Position numbers and translations under genes: made by a program | Shown here: one piece after another, positions 8,025-16,726 of the stretch | Layout: each line of letters starts with the position of its first letter | Position numbering within the stretch: position 1 is the first letter of the stretch | Source: an uncultured Clostridia bacterium | GTDB lineage: Bacteria; Bacillota; Clostridia; Christensenellales; Borkfalkiaceae | Assembly (NCBI GenBank): GCA_944343275.1 | Contig: CALVMH010000001.1 | Span: 1-64,000 of the forward strand | DNA: 64,000 nt | Direction: 5' to 3' | Notes under the pieces: model-generated | Told to the model about the DNA's origin: nothing | What the model saw: the letters and a program-made list of their open reading frames with translations, nothing else | Database searches by the model: none

Positions 8025-8204
8025 ATGCAGTGGTACGAGATCCTCATTATCATTGCCGCCTGCCTCGTGGTGCTCGGTGTCATCGTTTCTGCGATCGTCC
8101 GCAAAAAACAGGGCAAAACGGGGTGCGACTGCGGCTGCGGGAACTGCTCCGGGTGCGCGGGCTGCTCCGCTGCCTCCTCCGCAAAGCGGAAGCCGGACCG
8201 ATAA
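8025..8204 (+). CDS. FeoB-associated Cys-rich membrane protein
   Basis: A 59-residue protein starting 3 bp after feoB, behind GAGGAG. It has one N-terminal membrane helix (about residues 5-25), a basic stop-transfer patch (RKKQGK) and a short cytoplasmic tail with six cysteines at 34, 36, 38, 41, 44 and 47 arranged CDCGCGNCSGCAGC. This matches the small FeoB-associated Cys-rich family found after feoB in Bacillota. A role in handing Fe2+ on from FeoB, or in replacing FeoC, is plausible but unproven. It is the last gene of the feo operon. Confidence 0.85.
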   Translation: MQWYEILIIIAACLVVLGVIVSAIVRKKQGKTGCDCGCGNCSGCAGCSAASSAKRKPDR

Positions 8205-8244
8205 AACAAGCCTACACAACAATCTCCATAAATCTTCGGAAGAG

Positions 8245-8270
8245 GGAAGTCCGCAAGGGCTTCCTTCTTT
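8245..8270 (+). terminator. Terminator of the feo operon
   Basis: An 8-bp stem GGAAGTCC/GGGCTTCC closes on a GCAA (GNRA) tetraloop and is followed by TTCTTT. It lies 40 bp after the last feo gene. The T tract is interrupted, so efficiency is uncertain. Confidence 0.65.
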
Positions 8271-8355
8271 CGGATATGCGGCTTGATTCATTGCGGCAAT
8301 GCGATATTTGCGGAGTACGGTTTGCATGCAATCATGCAGGAGTGCCCTGCAAAAG

Positions 8356-8384
8356 TTGACAAAAGTGCATAAATATGATAAAAT
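8356..8384 (+). promoter_or_regulatory. Promoter of the DRE-TIM metallolyase gene
   Basis: TTGACA (8356-8361), a 17-bp spacer and TAAAAT (8379-8384) with an extended TGA at 8376-8378. Confidence 0.85.
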
Positions 8385-8423
8385 ACCGCTATTCTGACGT
8401 ATGATTATGCAACGGAGCAGGCT

Positions 8424-9815
8424 ATGATCTATTACAACAACAAGTCCAATTTGCTGGAAGACACCATCTATCACTATGAATTGCAGGATGTGACGGAACC
8501 CGAACTCTTCCGCGAGATGTTCGACTATGAGAGTATCCCGAAGATCGCATTCAACAACCGCCACGTCCCCATCAACATGCCCGATGAGATCTGGATGACG
8601 GACACCACGTTCCGCGACGGGCAGCAGTCCACCTCTCCCTTCACGGTCAAACAGATCGTCGATCTGTATAAGCTCATGGCGCGTCTCGGCGGACCCAAGG
8701 GGCTTGTCAGACAGTCGGAGTTCTTCATTTATTCCAAAAAGGATAAAGAGGCGCTCAGGGCCTGCCAGGATACCGGGCTGAAATTCCCCGAGATCACCAC
8801 ATGGATCCGTGCGAACGCAAAGGATTTCGAGCTCGTGAAGGAGGCGAACGTCGCCGAAACGGGCATCCTCGTGAGCTGTTCGGACTATCACATCTTCAAG
8901 AAGATGCACCTGACGCGCAGGCAGGCGCTCGATCAGTACCTCGGCATCGTCAAGAGCGCGCTCTCCTACGGCATCCGTCCGCGCTGCCACTTCGAGGACA
9001 TCACGCGCGCAAGTTTTTACGGCTTTGTCGTGCCGTTTGCCGCCGAACTCATGCGCCTTTCCGAAGAGAGCGGCATTCCCGTCAAAATCAGGATGTGCGA
9101 CACGATGGGCTTCGGCGTCTCTTTCCCCGGAACGTCGCTTCCGAGGAGCGTGCAGGGCATCGTCTACGGGCTTCATCATTATGCGGGCGTGCCGCATGCG
9201 CTCTTGGAGTGGCACGGTCACAACGACTTTTATAAGGCGGTGAACAACGCCTCCACCGCATGGCTGTACGGCGCCTCCGCCGTCAACTGTTCGCTGTTGG
9301 GCATCGGCGAGCGAACGGGGAACTGCCCGCTCGAAGCAATGGCGATGGAGTATGCCTCCTTCCGCGGGACAATGGACGGCATGGACTTTACCGCCATCAC
9401 GGAGATCGCCGACTACTTCGAACGGGAGATCGGTTATAACATTCCGCCCAAAACGCCCTTTGTAGGACGCGCCTTCAATTCCACGCGCGCGGGCATCCAT
9501 GCGGACGGGCTTTTGAAGGACGAGGAAATTTACAACATCTTCGATACGGCAAAGATTTTGAACCGCCCCGCGCGTGTCTCCGTCAACAAGACGAGCGGGC
9601 TTGCAGGCATCGCCTTCTGGATCAACGATTACTACAAACTTCCCGAAGAGCACAAGGTGGACAAACACGATCCGCTCGTCGTCGCCATGAAGGCGCATAT
9701 CGATGCGGAGTATGAAGATGGGCGGAACAGCTCCTTCGGGGACGACGAGCTTGTCAATCTCATCTATGTCATCGACCATCAGCGCGTGAGGGAATTGGAG
9801 GCATTCAGTCTGTGA
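8424..9815 (+). CDS. DRE-TIM metallolyase: isopropylmalate / homocitrate / Re-citrate synthase family
   Basis: A 463-residue acyltransferase of the DRE-TIM group, which condenses acetyl-CoA with a 2-oxo acid. The signature TTFRDGQQST spans residues 61-70 and the metal-binding HGHND follows in the second half. The C-terminal regulatory domain of LeuA is missing, so a feedback-regulated leucine enzyme is unlikely. The length and missing domain also fit clostridial Re-citrate synthase, which supplies 2-oxoglutarate in anaerobes without Si-citrate synthase. I cannot separate citrate, homocitrate and isopropylmalate synthase by eye. It is translationally coupled (4-bp overlap) to a membrane protein gene. 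Confidence 0.8.
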   Translation: MIYYNNKSNLLEDTIYHYELQDVTEPELFREMFDYESIPKIAFNNRHVPINMPDEIWMTDTTFRDGQQSTSPFTVKQIVDLYKLMARLGGPKGLVRQSEFFIYSKKDKEALRACQDTGLKFPEITTWIRANAKDFELVKEANVAETGILVSCSDYHIFKKMHLTRRQALDQYLGIVKSALSYGIRPRCHFEDITRASFYGFVVPFAAELMRLSEESGIPVKIRMCDTMGFGVSFPGTSLPRSVQGIVYGLHHYAGVPHALLEWHGHNDFYKAVNNASTAWLYGASAVNCSLLGIGERTGNCPLEAMAMEYASFRGTMDGMDFTAITEIADYFEREIGYNIPPKTPFVGRAFNSTRAGIHADGLLKDEEIYNIFDTAKILNRPARVSVNKTSGLAGIAFWINDYYKLPEEHKVDKHDPLVVAMKAHIDAEYEDGRNSSFGDDELVNLIYVIDHQRVRELEAFSL

Positions 9816-10378
9816 GTACGGAAACCGATCGCAAACCGCCTCGGCGCGTGCTGCGCTGGGGAACGCTGGTCCCGTTGGCGCTGACGGCTGTCGCGTGCAT
9901 ATTGTTCTTCGTGCAGCCGCTCATGCCGCGGACGGCGTTTGCCGCCGCATCGGGCGCGCTGCTTCTTGTCTCCGGGCTCGTCTGCGCCGCGGCGTTCTTT
10001 TTCGGTCAGCCCATGCACGCCGCGCGGATGCTTGCGGGCGTCGTGCAGGTCTCCGTCGGGCTGTGGGCGCTCATCTCCTGCACGAACTTCACCCGCAGCG
10101 TGCTTGCGCTCGGTCTTGGCGTGTTCTTGCTGCTTGCGGCAGCGGCGGAAATCTTCGCGGCGTTGGCGGCACGCGGTCATATTTTAATATGCGTTCTGCG
10201 TTTCGTCCTTGCAGCGGGGTATGCCGTCACGGGACTGCTGCTCATCCTGCACAATTTTGTTCTCATATTTCCATCGGTGGATGCCGCGTTGATGACCGCC
10301 GGGGCGTTCATGCTCCTGTTCTGTGCCGAAGAGCTGCTGCGGTTGCTGCGCGAAGGGGCGTACTTCGAAAAACCGTGA
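9812..10378 (+). CDS. DUF308/HdeD-like integral membrane protein
   Basis: A 188-residue hydrophobic protein with about six membrane helices in three hairpin pairs, a basic N-terminus (RKPPRRVLR) and a short charged tail. The repeating two-helix pattern resembles DUF308/HdeD proteins. No catalytic motif is visible. The GTG start overlaps the stop of the preceding metallolyase gene by 4 bp, so the two are cotranscribed, but nothing in the sequence links their functions. No clear terminator is seen before the next promoter. Confidence 0.6.
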   Translation: MSTETDRKPPRRVLRWGTLVPLALTAVACILFFVQPLMPRTAFAAASGALLLVSGLVCAAAFFFGQPMHAARMLAGVVQVSVGLWALISCTNFTRSVLALGLGVFLLLAAAAEIFAALAARGHILICVLRFVLAAGYAVTGLLLILHNFVLIFPSVDAALMTAGAFMLLFCAEELLRLLREGAYFEKP

Positions 10379-10398
10379 CATAATTTTCCAAAGAAGTC

Positions 10399-10427
10399 TT
10401 GACAGCCGCTTTTGCAGAGAGTATAAT
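10399..10427 (+). promoter_or_regulatory. Promoter of a small membrane protein gene
   Basis: TTGACA (10399-10404), 17 bp, TATAAT (10422-10427): perfect consensus, 21 bp after the previous stop codon. Confidence 0.9.
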
Positions 10428-10452
10428 GGATACACGATTCGGAGGTGAAATC

Positions 10453-10776
10453 ATGGGCAGAAACGATGGCTGGAAGCAAACGATGGAAAAAGTGTTCGAC
10501 ATTATCGGCGAGATCCTTGCAGTGGTCTACATCCTTGTTTTCGTGCTGCTTTTGATCGACGTGCAGGCGCCGTTCATCAGCAAGGTAGATTGGCTGTATA
10601 ACGCATTCAAGATCATCTGGCAATACGGCGCGTTCATCATTGCCGCCGTTGTCGGGCTGGAAGCAATGGTCAAGCGCAATCTTCTCTTCTTCCTGATCTT
10701 CTGTGCGCTCATTGCGCTGTGTGTCGTCTTCCTGTTCTTCCCGGAGACGTACAACAGCCTGTTGGGACTCATTTGA
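10453..10776 (+). CDS. Small three-helix membrane protein, function unknown
   Basis: A 107-residue protein with three predicted membrane helices (about residues 19-37, 55-70 and 75-95) separated by short charged loops. I do not recognise the family. The start is the ATG at 10453, six bases after GGAGGTG; a frame extension upstream is not supported by any ribosome site. It forms a one-gene unit with a perfect consensus promoter and a strong terminator, suggesting steady expression. No neighbour suggests a role. Confidence 0.6.
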   Translation: MGRNDGWKQTMEKVFDIIGEILAVVYILVFVLLLIDVQAPFISKVDWLYNAFKIIWQYGAFIIAAVVGLEAMVKRNLLFFLIFCALIALCVVFLFFPETYNSLLGLI

Positions 10777-10788
10777 TTGCGGGATCGA

Positions 10789-10816
10789 AAACGGACAGCG
10801 CCGCTGTCCGTTTTTT
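10789..10816 (+). terminator. Intrinsic terminator
   Basis: Arms ACGGACAGCG and CGCTGTCCGT form a perfect stem directly followed by T6. Confidence 0.9.
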
Positions 10817-10958
10817 CTTGCCCTGCGGGCGGCGCGCCGCGGGAAATGCTGTGCCGTTCCCGTTGCCAAGGGAGAGGGCGGGCGCCTTTGATGAACAAAA
10901 GAATTTGCGGCAAACAGTGATACAGTGACGTTGCAGCCGATTATGGGGCATGATTTTA

Positions 10959-10988
10959 TTGACTTTTTTCATGCCGGAATGGTATAAT
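10959..10988 (+). promoter_or_regulatory. Promoter of the histidine operon
   Basis: TTGACT (10959-10964), an 18-bp spacer and TATAAT (10983-10988). The leader is only about 25 nt, so there is no room for a T-box or a His leader peptide. The 140 bp between the previous terminator and this promoter show nothing recognisable. Confidence 0.8.
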
Positions 10989-11017
10989 AAGGGCGAACGC
11001 AACCAATGGAGCACGAT

Positions 11018-12193
11018 ATGACTTTGAAAAAACTGCCGACGGGCGTACAGGACACTCTTCCGCGCGAATGCCGCGTGCTGGGAACCGTCCGCGAACAGCT
11101 CACGCGCGCATTCGAAGCGCGCGGCTATTCGCCCGTGATCTCTGCGGCGGTCGAGTATTACGATACCTATGCGGGCATCCGCAGCGCGCTTCCGCAGGAG
11201 CGGATGTTCAAGTTCACCGACCGCGACGGAAGGCTGCTGGTATTGCGCCCGGATGCGACGCTTTCCATCTCCCGCATTGCCGCCACCAAGCTGGAAGCGG
11301 GCGCGGCGCAACTCTATTATTTTCTTGAAAAATGGGATGCTGCGCAGGATGCGGGCGGTGTCCGCAGCCGCGAGATCATGCAGGCGGGCGTGGAGCGTCT
11401 CGGCGAAGAGGGCGCTTTTTCGGACGCGCAGACCATCGCGTTCGCCATCGACTGCATGCGCGCCGTAGGGCTGACCGACTGCATTGCGGATGTCGGACAC
11501 GTCGGCTACATGAAGGGGCTGTTGGAGGAGTGCGGGCTGGACGCTGCGCAGACGGAAGAGGTGCGCGCCTCGCTGAACGCCAAGGACGGGCTGAACGCCG
11601 AACGGCTTTTGAAGAACGCGGGCGCGCGGGAAGAGACGCTTGCCGCGGTGCGGGCGCTGCCTTCCCTGTTCGGCGGTGCGGAGGTGTTTGCGCGGGCGAA
11701 GGCGCTCACGCAGAACGCCCATGCGCTTGCCGCCGTCTCGCATCTCGAACATGTCAGCCGCATCCTCACCGATATGGGATACGAGCGGAACGTTTGCTTT
11801 GATTTCGGCACGGGGAAGAGCCTTTCCTACTATTCCGGCATCGTCTTTTCGGGGCTTGTCAAGGAAGTGGGCGCGCCCGTTCTGAGCGGCGGCAGATATG
11901 ACGGTCTTGCCGACGATTTCGGCAGGCACATTCCCGCCGTGGGATTCGCCATCGGCTTGAAACGCGTGCTCGTCGCGCTGGAACGGCAGGGGAAATTCCC
12001 GCCCGAACCGGTACCCGACGTCGCTGTCGCCTGCGAAGAGGGCGCGGAGGGCGCGGCGGACGCACTGTGCAAACAACTCATTGCCGAGGGGAAGCGTGTG
12101 ACGCTGGCGGCAGGGTACGGCGCGGGGGCGGTCGCGGACACGGCAGCCGCGCAGAAGCTCCTCGTCACCAAGAAGGGGGTGAGACGCCTATGA
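11018..12193 (+). CDS. hisZ: ATP phosphoribosyltransferase regulatory subunit HisZ
   Basis: A 391-residue paralogue of histidyl-tRNA synthetase that lacks aminoacylation activity and forms a hetero-octamer with short HisG. The class II core is visible: LPTGVQDTLP near the N-terminus, MFKFTDRDGRLLVLRPDATLS (motif 2 region, shortened here) and LSGGRYDGLADDFGRHIPAVGFAIG near the end (motif 3). The ATG at 11018 follows GGAG; an in-frame ATG four codons upstream has none. Its stop overlaps the hisG start (ATGA). It opens the his operon. A true HisRS would retain tRNA-binding residues and be longer. Confidence 0.92.
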   Translation: MTLKKLPTGVQDTLPRECRVLGTVREQLTRAFEARGYSPVISAAVEYYDTYAGIRSALPQERMFKFTDRDGRLLVLRPDATLSISRIAATKLEAGAAQLYYFLEKWDAAQDAGGVRSREIMQAGVERLGEEGAFSDAQTIAFAIDCMRAVGLTDCIADVGHVGYMKGLLEECGLDAAQTEEVRASLNAKDGLNAERLLKNAGAREETLAAVRALPSLFGGAEVFARAKALTQNAHALAAVSHLEHVSRILTDMGYERNVCFDFGTGKSLSYYSGIVFSGLVKEVGAPVLSGGRYDGLADDFGRHIPAVGFAIGLKRVLVALERQGKFPPEPVPDVAVACEEGAEGAADALCKQLIAEGKRVTLAAGYGAGAVADTAAAQKLLVTKKGVRRL

Positions 12194-12813
12194 TCGCTTT
12201 TGCACTTCCCAAGGGCAGGTTGGCGGAAAAGTCGGCGCAGCTGCTCGCCGAATGCGGGGTGGACACCGCCGTCTTGCAGGAGGATACGCGCAAGCTCGTT
12301 CTTTCCAGCAAAGACGGGCAATACCGCTTTTTCCTTGTCAAACCCGCCGACGTTCCCGCCTATGTGGAGGCGGGCGTTGCCGACCTGGGCATCGTCGGGA
12401 AAGATACCCTCATCGAGGAGGGGCGCGATCTCTATGAAATGCTGGATCTGAAGATGGGGGAATGCAGCCTGTGCATTGCGGGCTATCCCGCGCGCAGGGA
12501 TGTTCTCACCAATCCCCATCTGCGTGTTGCGACCAAGTATGTCAACACGGCGCGGCGGGTGTTTGCGGACAGGGAGGAGATCGAGATCATTCCTCTGCAC
12601 GGCTCCATCGAGCTGGCGCCCGTCACGGGGCTGGCGGACGTCATCTTCGACGTCGTGCAGACGGGTTCCACCTTGAAAGCCAACGGGCTCGTCGTGCTCG
12701 AAGAAGTGTTTACGGGCATCACGGCGCGGCTTGTCGCCAACAAAGTCAGCTTGAAGACCAAGGCGGGGCAGCTGCTCCCTCTTATCGGCAGGCTGCGGGA
12801 GATCGTATCATGA
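12190..12813 (+). CDS. hisG: ATP phosphoribosyltransferase, short catalytic subunit
   Basis: A 207-residue short-form HisG, which catalyses the first step of histidine synthesis (ATP + PRPP to phosphoribosyl-ATP). It lacks the C-terminal histidine-binding domain of long HisG and therefore needs HisZ, encoded just upstream. The family pattern is seen in FALPKGRLAE at the N-terminus, the DLGIVGKD segment, and the PRPP-binding loop ADVIFDVVQTGSTLKANGL. The start and stop overlap hisZ and hisD by 4 bp each, indicating tight translational coupling. Confidence 0.97.
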   Translation: MIAFALPKGRLAEKSAQLLAECGVDTAVLQEDTRKLVLSSKDGQYRFFLVKPADVPAYVEAGVADLGIVGKDTLIEEGRDLYEMLDLKMGECSLCIAGYPARRDVLTNPHLRVATKYVNTARRVFADREEIEIIPLHGSIELAPVTGLADVIFDVVQTGSTLKANGLVVLEEVFTGITARLVANKVSLKTKAGQLLPLIGRLREIVS

Positions 12814-14093
12814 ACGTGAAAATTTACGAAAAAAAGGACTGCGCGCCGCTTTTGGAGCGCGCCTTTGCGGAACGGGAAAAGGAGCTCGCCGCCGTCCGTG
12901 CCATCCTTGCGGATGTGCGCAAACGGGGCGATGCCGCCGTGTTCGACTGTGAGAGGAAGTTCGATGCGACCGAGCTGACCGCAGACAATTTCCGCGTCTC
13001 GGAGGAGGAGATCGCCGCAGCGTATGAAGCGGTTTCTCCCGAACTTCTCGAAAGCCTCAAACGGGCGGTCAGGAACATTTTTGCCTATCATTCGCGTGCG
13101 GGGCGGAAGGATAACGTTGTCACGGAAGACGGCAGAACGACGGGGTACGTCGTGCGCCCGGTCGCGTCGGCGGGGATTTATGCCCCCGGCGGCACGGCGC
13201 CGCTTTCCTCTTCCGTTCTGATGGGGGTGCTGCCCGCACGGGCGGCGGGGGTGGAGCGCATCGTGCTCGCCACGCCCGCAAAGAACGGCGTCGTCGCGCC
13301 TCTCACGTTGGTCGCCGCGCGCGAATGCGGTGTCCGTGAAATTTATAAGATGGGCGGCGCACAGGCGGTCGCCGCGCTCGCTTACGGAACGCAATCCGTC
13401 AAAAAGGTGGACGTCATCGCGGGTCCCGGCAATATCTATGTCACCCTTGCCAAAAAGGAAGTGTACGGTGATGTGGGGATCGATATGCTTGCGGGTCCGA
13501 GCGAGATCATGATCGTTGCCGACGAAACGGCGGATCCCGTCTATGTGGCGGCGGACATGCTTTCACAGGCGGAACACGACGTCCTCGCGCGCGCCATCGT
13601 CGTCACCACGAGCCGTGTTCTTGCCGAAAAGACGGCGTCGGAAGTCAAAACGCAGCTTGCGGCGCTCGGACGGCGCGCGATCGCGGAAACGTCGCTTGCC
13701 TCTTCGGGCGGGATCATCGTCGTGCATTCTTTGGAGGAAGCGGCGGAACTTGTCAATGCCGTCGCGCCGGAGCATCTCGAACTGTACACGCGCGATCCCG
13801 AGGCTCTGCTGCCGCAGATCAGACACGCGGGTGCGGTGTTCATGGGGGGCTATACGCCCGAACCCGTCGGCGATTACTTTGCGGGACCCGATCACATTCT
13901 GCCCACGTCGGGCAGCGCCAAATTTTTCCAGGTGCTCAATGAGGACGTGTTTACCCGCAAGATGAGCGTCATTTCCTATACGAAGGAGGCGCTCCGCGAG
14001 GATGCTGCGGATATCATGCGGCTTGCCCGCAGCGAACAACTCGACGCGCATGCGAACGCAGTTGCCGTCCGCATGCAAAAGGAGAACAGATGA
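12810..14093 (+). CDS. hisD: Histidinol dehydrogenase
   Basis: A 427-residue zinc- and NAD-dependent enzyme that carries out the last two oxidations from histidinol to histidine. Recognisable blocks are YAPGGTAPLSSSVLM, the signature region from KMGGAQAVAALAYGT to KVDVIAGPGNIYVT, LAGPSEI, and the zinc/catalytic segments SQAEHD and APEHLEL. Length is normal. It overlaps hisG and hisB by 4 bp on either side. No irregularity is seen. Confidence 0.97.
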   Translation: MNVKIYEKKDCAPLLERAFAEREKELAAVRAILADVRKRGDAAVFDCERKFDATELTADNFRVSEEEIAAAYEAVSPELLESLKRAVRNIFAYHSRAGRKDNVVTEDGRTTGYVVRPVASAGIYAPGGTAPLSSSVLMGVLPARAAGVERIVLATPAKNGVVAPLTLVAARECGVREIYKMGGAQAVAALAYGTQSVKKVDVIAGPGNIYVTLAKKEVYGDVGIDMLAGPSEIMIVADETADPVYVAADMLSQAEHDVLARAIVVTTSRVLAEKTASEVKTQLAALGRRAIAETSLASSGGIIVVHSLEEAAELVNAVAPEHLELYTRDPEALLPQIRHAGAVFMGGYTPEPVGDYFAGPDHILPTSGSAKFFQVLNEDVFTRKMSVISYTKEALREDAADIMRLARSEQLDAHANAVAVRMQKENR

Positions 14094-14668
14094 GAACGGC
14101 AACGACACGGCGGACGACCAAAGAGACGGACATCACTCTCACCCTTTCTCTCGACGGAACGGGGAAGGCGGACATTTTCACGGGCGTCGGGTTTTTCGAC
14201 CACATGCTGGAACTGCTTACCGTGCACTCCCGCATGGACGTCTCGCTCTCCTGCAAGGGGGATCTGCAAGTGGACGCGCACCACACCGTGGAGGATGTGG
14301 GCATTGCCCTGGGCAGCTGCGTAAAAACGGCGCTCGGTGACAAGCGCGGCATTGCCCGTTTTGCGGACAGGCTCGTGCCCATGGACGACACGGCGGCGCA
14401 GGTCGCCGTGGACTTCGGCGGAAGGAGTGCGCTCCTCTTTGAGGATGCGCTCTGCGGAAAGGTGGGGGAGTTTGACATGGAGCTCGTCGAGGAGTTTCTG
14501 CGCGCATTTTCCGCGCATGCGGGTTGCAACATCTATGCGCACATCCTGCGTGCGGGCAACCGTCATCACATGGCGGAGGCGCTTTTTAAGGCGTTGGCGC
14601 TCTGCCTGCGTGACGCAGTGAAAATCGTCTCCGACGCCGTTCCTTCCTCCAAGGGGATGCTCGAATGA
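14090..14668 (+). CDS. hisB: Imidazoleglycerol-phosphate dehydratase
   Basis: A 192-residue monofunctional HisB that dehydrates imidazole glycerol phosphate to imidazole acetol phosphate, with two manganese sites per subunit. The metal-binding repeats are FFDHMLELLTVHS near residue 35 and DAHHTVEDVGI near 65, echoed by CNIYAHILRAGNRHHMAEA in the second half. There is no fused histidinol-phosphatase domain, so that activity must be coded elsewhere. It overlaps hisD and hisH by 4 bp. Confidence 0.97.
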   Translation: MRTATTRRTTKETDITLTLSLDGTGKADIFTGVGFFDHMLELLTVHSRMDVSLSCKGDLQVDAHHTVEDVGIALGSCVKTALGDKRGIARFADRLVPMDDTAAQVAVDFGGRSALLFEDALCGKVGEFDMELVEEFLRAFSAHAGCNIYAHILRAGNRHHMAEALFKALALCLRDAVKIVSDAVPSSKGMLE

Positions 14669-15255
14669 TCGGCATCATCGATTACGGCATGGGCAATCTG
14701 CGTTCCGTGCAGAAAGCCATTGAATTTCTGGGCGGCACGGCGGCGGTGACTTCCGACAGGACGGTCCTGAACGGGTGCGAAAAGCTCATCCTTCCCGGCG
14801 TCGGCAGCTTTGCCGCAGGGATGGAAAACCTGCGCGCATCGGGATTGAAAGACGAGGTCCTGCGCCGCGCGGCGGACGGCACGCCCGTCCTTGGCATCTG
14901 CCTCGGCATGCAGTTCTTGCTTGCGGAGAGCGAAGAAGAGGGGCGCCACGCGGGGCTTGCGCTCATTCCGGGGCGCGTCACGCGATTCACGCGCGGCAAG
15001 GTCCCGCACATGGGCTGGAACGGCGTGGAGGGCATGTCGTCTCCGCTCTTCACCGGCATTGCGGACGGCACGCAGTTTTATTTTGTACACAGCTATTATG
15101 CGGACGCCGCGGCGGAGTATGTCATCGGAAAGACGGAATACTTCTGCACGTTCGCTTCCGCCGTTGCGCGCGGGAACGTGTTCGGCGTGCAGTTCCACCC
15201 CGAAAAGAGCGGGGCGGCGGGGCTGCAGCTCCTGCGCAACTTTATGAGGTTCTGA
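14665..15255 (+). CDS. hisH: Imidazole glycerol phosphate synthase, glutaminase subunit
   Basis: A 196-residue class I glutamine amidotransferase that passes ammonia to HisF. The nucleophile is the cysteine in GICLGMQFL (about residue 80), and the His-Glu pair is in FGVQFHPEKS near the C-terminus. The N-terminal IIDYGMGNLRSV strand is typical. It overlaps hisB by 4 bp and ends 1 bp before hisA. HisF, its synthase partner, is two genes downstream. Confidence 0.97.
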   Translation: MIGIIDYGMGNLRSVQKAIEFLGGTAAVTSDRTVLNGCEKLILPGVGSFAAGMENLRASGLKDEVLRRAADGTPVLGICLGMQFLLAESEEEGRHAGLALIPGRVTRFTRGKVPHMGWNGVEGMSSPLFTGIADGTQFYFVHSYYADAAAEYVIGKTEYFCTFASAVARGNVFGVQFHPEKSGAAGLQLLRNFMRF

Positions 15256-15256
15256 C

Positions 15257-15961
15257 ATGATCTTATATCCCGCCATCGATATCCTGAACGGCAGAGCCGT
15301 GCGCCTTCTGCACGGCAAACGCGGAGAGGTCACCGACTACGGCGATCCCGTGGACTGCGCCCGCCGCTGGGCGGATGCGGGTGCGCGGATCCTGCACGTC
15401 GTGGACCTTTCCGGCGCATTCGGCGAAGCGAGCGGATTTGAAAAGACGCTCGAACGTATCGCGGGGCTGGGGCTGCCCGTGCAGTCGGGCGGCGGGCTGC
15501 GTTCCATGGAAGACATCCGGCGGCGCTTCCGTGCGGGCACGGACCGCGTCGTACTCGGAACGGTCTGCGTTGAGCAGCCGGAGATCTTGTATGAAGCGGC
15601 GGAAAAGTATCATGCGAAGATCGTTGCGGGGATCGACGCCGCGTCGGGCAGGCTCGCCGTGCGCGGATGGACGCAGGTCTCCGATAAAGATGCCTTTGAA
15701 TTCGGCTGCGAAGCGAAGGCGCTGGGACTGACGGATGCCGTGTTTACCGACATCGGGCGGGACGGCGCGCTCGTCGGCGTCAACCTGACGGACACCGTCA
15801 AAATGGGGGAGACGGGGCTCAATATCATTGCCTCAGGCGGCATCCGCAGCATCGACGATCTGCGCGCGCTCAAAGCAAAAGGCGTATACGGCGCCATTCT
15901 CGGGCGGGCGATCTATACGGGCACGATCGACCTCGCCGCGGCGATCGGGGAGATGCAATGA
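15257..15961 (+). CDS. hisA: ProFAR isomerase HisA
   Basis: A 234-residue TIM-barrel isomerase converting ProFAR to PRFAR, the substrate of HisFH. Expected features are the N-terminal catalytic aspartate in [14 protein letters not shown], the phosphate-binding turns SGGGLRS and ASGGIRS, and the second catalytic aspartate in [10 protein letters not shown]. Length fits the family. The gene is nested between hisH (1-bp gap) and hisF (4-bp overlap). Confidence 0.96.
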   Translation: MILYPAIDILNGRAVRLLHGKRGEVTDYGDPVDCARRWADAGARILHVVDLSGAFGEASGFEKTLERIAGLGLPVQSGGGLRSMEDIRRRFRAGTDRVVLGTVCVEQPEILYEAAEKYHAKIVAGIDAASGRLAVRGWTQVSDKDAFEFGCEAKALGLTDAVFTDIGRDGALVGVNLTDTVKMGETGLNIIASGGIRSIDDLRALKAKGVYGAILGRAIYTGTIDLAAAIGEMQ

Positions 15962-16725
15962 TACGGAAAAGGATCATACCATGTCTGGATTTGAAGGACG
16001 GACGCGTCGTCAAGGGGGTCAACTTTGTCGGTCTGACGGACGCGGGCGATCCCGTTGAGACTGCCAAACTTTACAATGCGTTCGGCGCGGACGAGATCGT
16101 CTTTTTGGACATCACGGCAAGCTATCGCGGCGAAACGCCCATGTGGGAAGTCATCGCTCGGGCGTCCGAGCAGGTGTTCCTTCCCCTCACGGTGGGGGGC
16201 GGCATCCGCAGCGTAGAGGACTTCCGCAGGATGCTCTCCTGCGGGGCGGACAAGATCGCCGTCAACTCCGCAGCCATCAAGGATCCGACGCTCATTACGG
16301 AGGCTGCCATGAAGTTCGGCAGACAGTGCGTAGTGCTTGCGGTGGACGCCAAGCGCAACGAACTTGGCAGATACGACGTCTATCTCAACGGCGGCAGGGT
16401 GAACACGGGGCTGGACGCCGTCGCATGGATCCATGAGGGCGTGGAGCGCGGCGCGGGGGAAGTGCTGCTTACCAGCATGGACCGCGACGGAACCAAGGAA
16501 GGATTCGACCTGGAGCTTACCCGCCTTGCGGCGGAAGCGGTGAACGTTCCCGTCATCGCATCGGGCGGCGCGGGAAAGATGGGAGATTTTTACGACGTCT
16601 TGACGGAGGGAAAAGCGGACGCAGCACTTGCCGCTTCCTTGTTCCACTTCGGCATCATCAACATGCGGGACTTGAAAAATTATCTTGCGGAACGGGGCGT
16701 TTCCGTCCGCAGGGAGGGATATTGA
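15958..16725 (+). CDS. hisF: Imidazole glycerol phosphate synthase, cyclase subunit
   Basis: A 255-residue TIM-barrel cyclase that makes imidazole glycerol phosphate and AICAR from PRFAR and ammonia delivered by HisH. The catalytic aspartates are in [16 protein letters not shown] and in [13 protein letters not shown]; the phosphate loops VGGGIRS and ASGGAGK are intact. It overlaps hisA by 4 bp and is followed 1 bp later by hisIE. Confidence 0.97.
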   Translation: MIRKRIIPCLDLKDGRVVKGVNFVGLTDAGDPVETAKLYNAFGADEIVFLDITASYRGETPMWEVIARASEQVFLPLTVGGGIRSVEDFRRMLSCGADKIAVNSAAIKDPTLITEAAMKFGRQCVVLAVDAKRNELGRYDVYLNGGRVNTGLDAVAWIHEGVERGAGEVLLTSMDRDGTKEGFDLELTRLAAEAVNVPVIASGGAGKMGDFYDVLTEGKADAALAASLFHFGIINMRDLKNYLAERGVSVRREGY

Positions 16726-16726
16726 T

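Noticed and set aside
8242..8264. Mobile repeat unit (the GGAAGTCCGCAAGGGCTTCC element)
   Set aside because: It occurs only once in the window as far as I can see and is explained as a terminator stem with a GNRA loop.
7872..9779. A 635-codon open frame on the minus strand opposite feoB and the metallolyase gene
   Set aside because: It runs antisense through two well-supported genes, has no domain or ribosome site, and its composition is that expected from the complement of GC-rich codons.
11018..12193. Histidyl-tRNA synthetase
   Set aside because: It directly precedes a short HisG and shows the shortened HisZ pattern, so the regulatory subunit is the better call.
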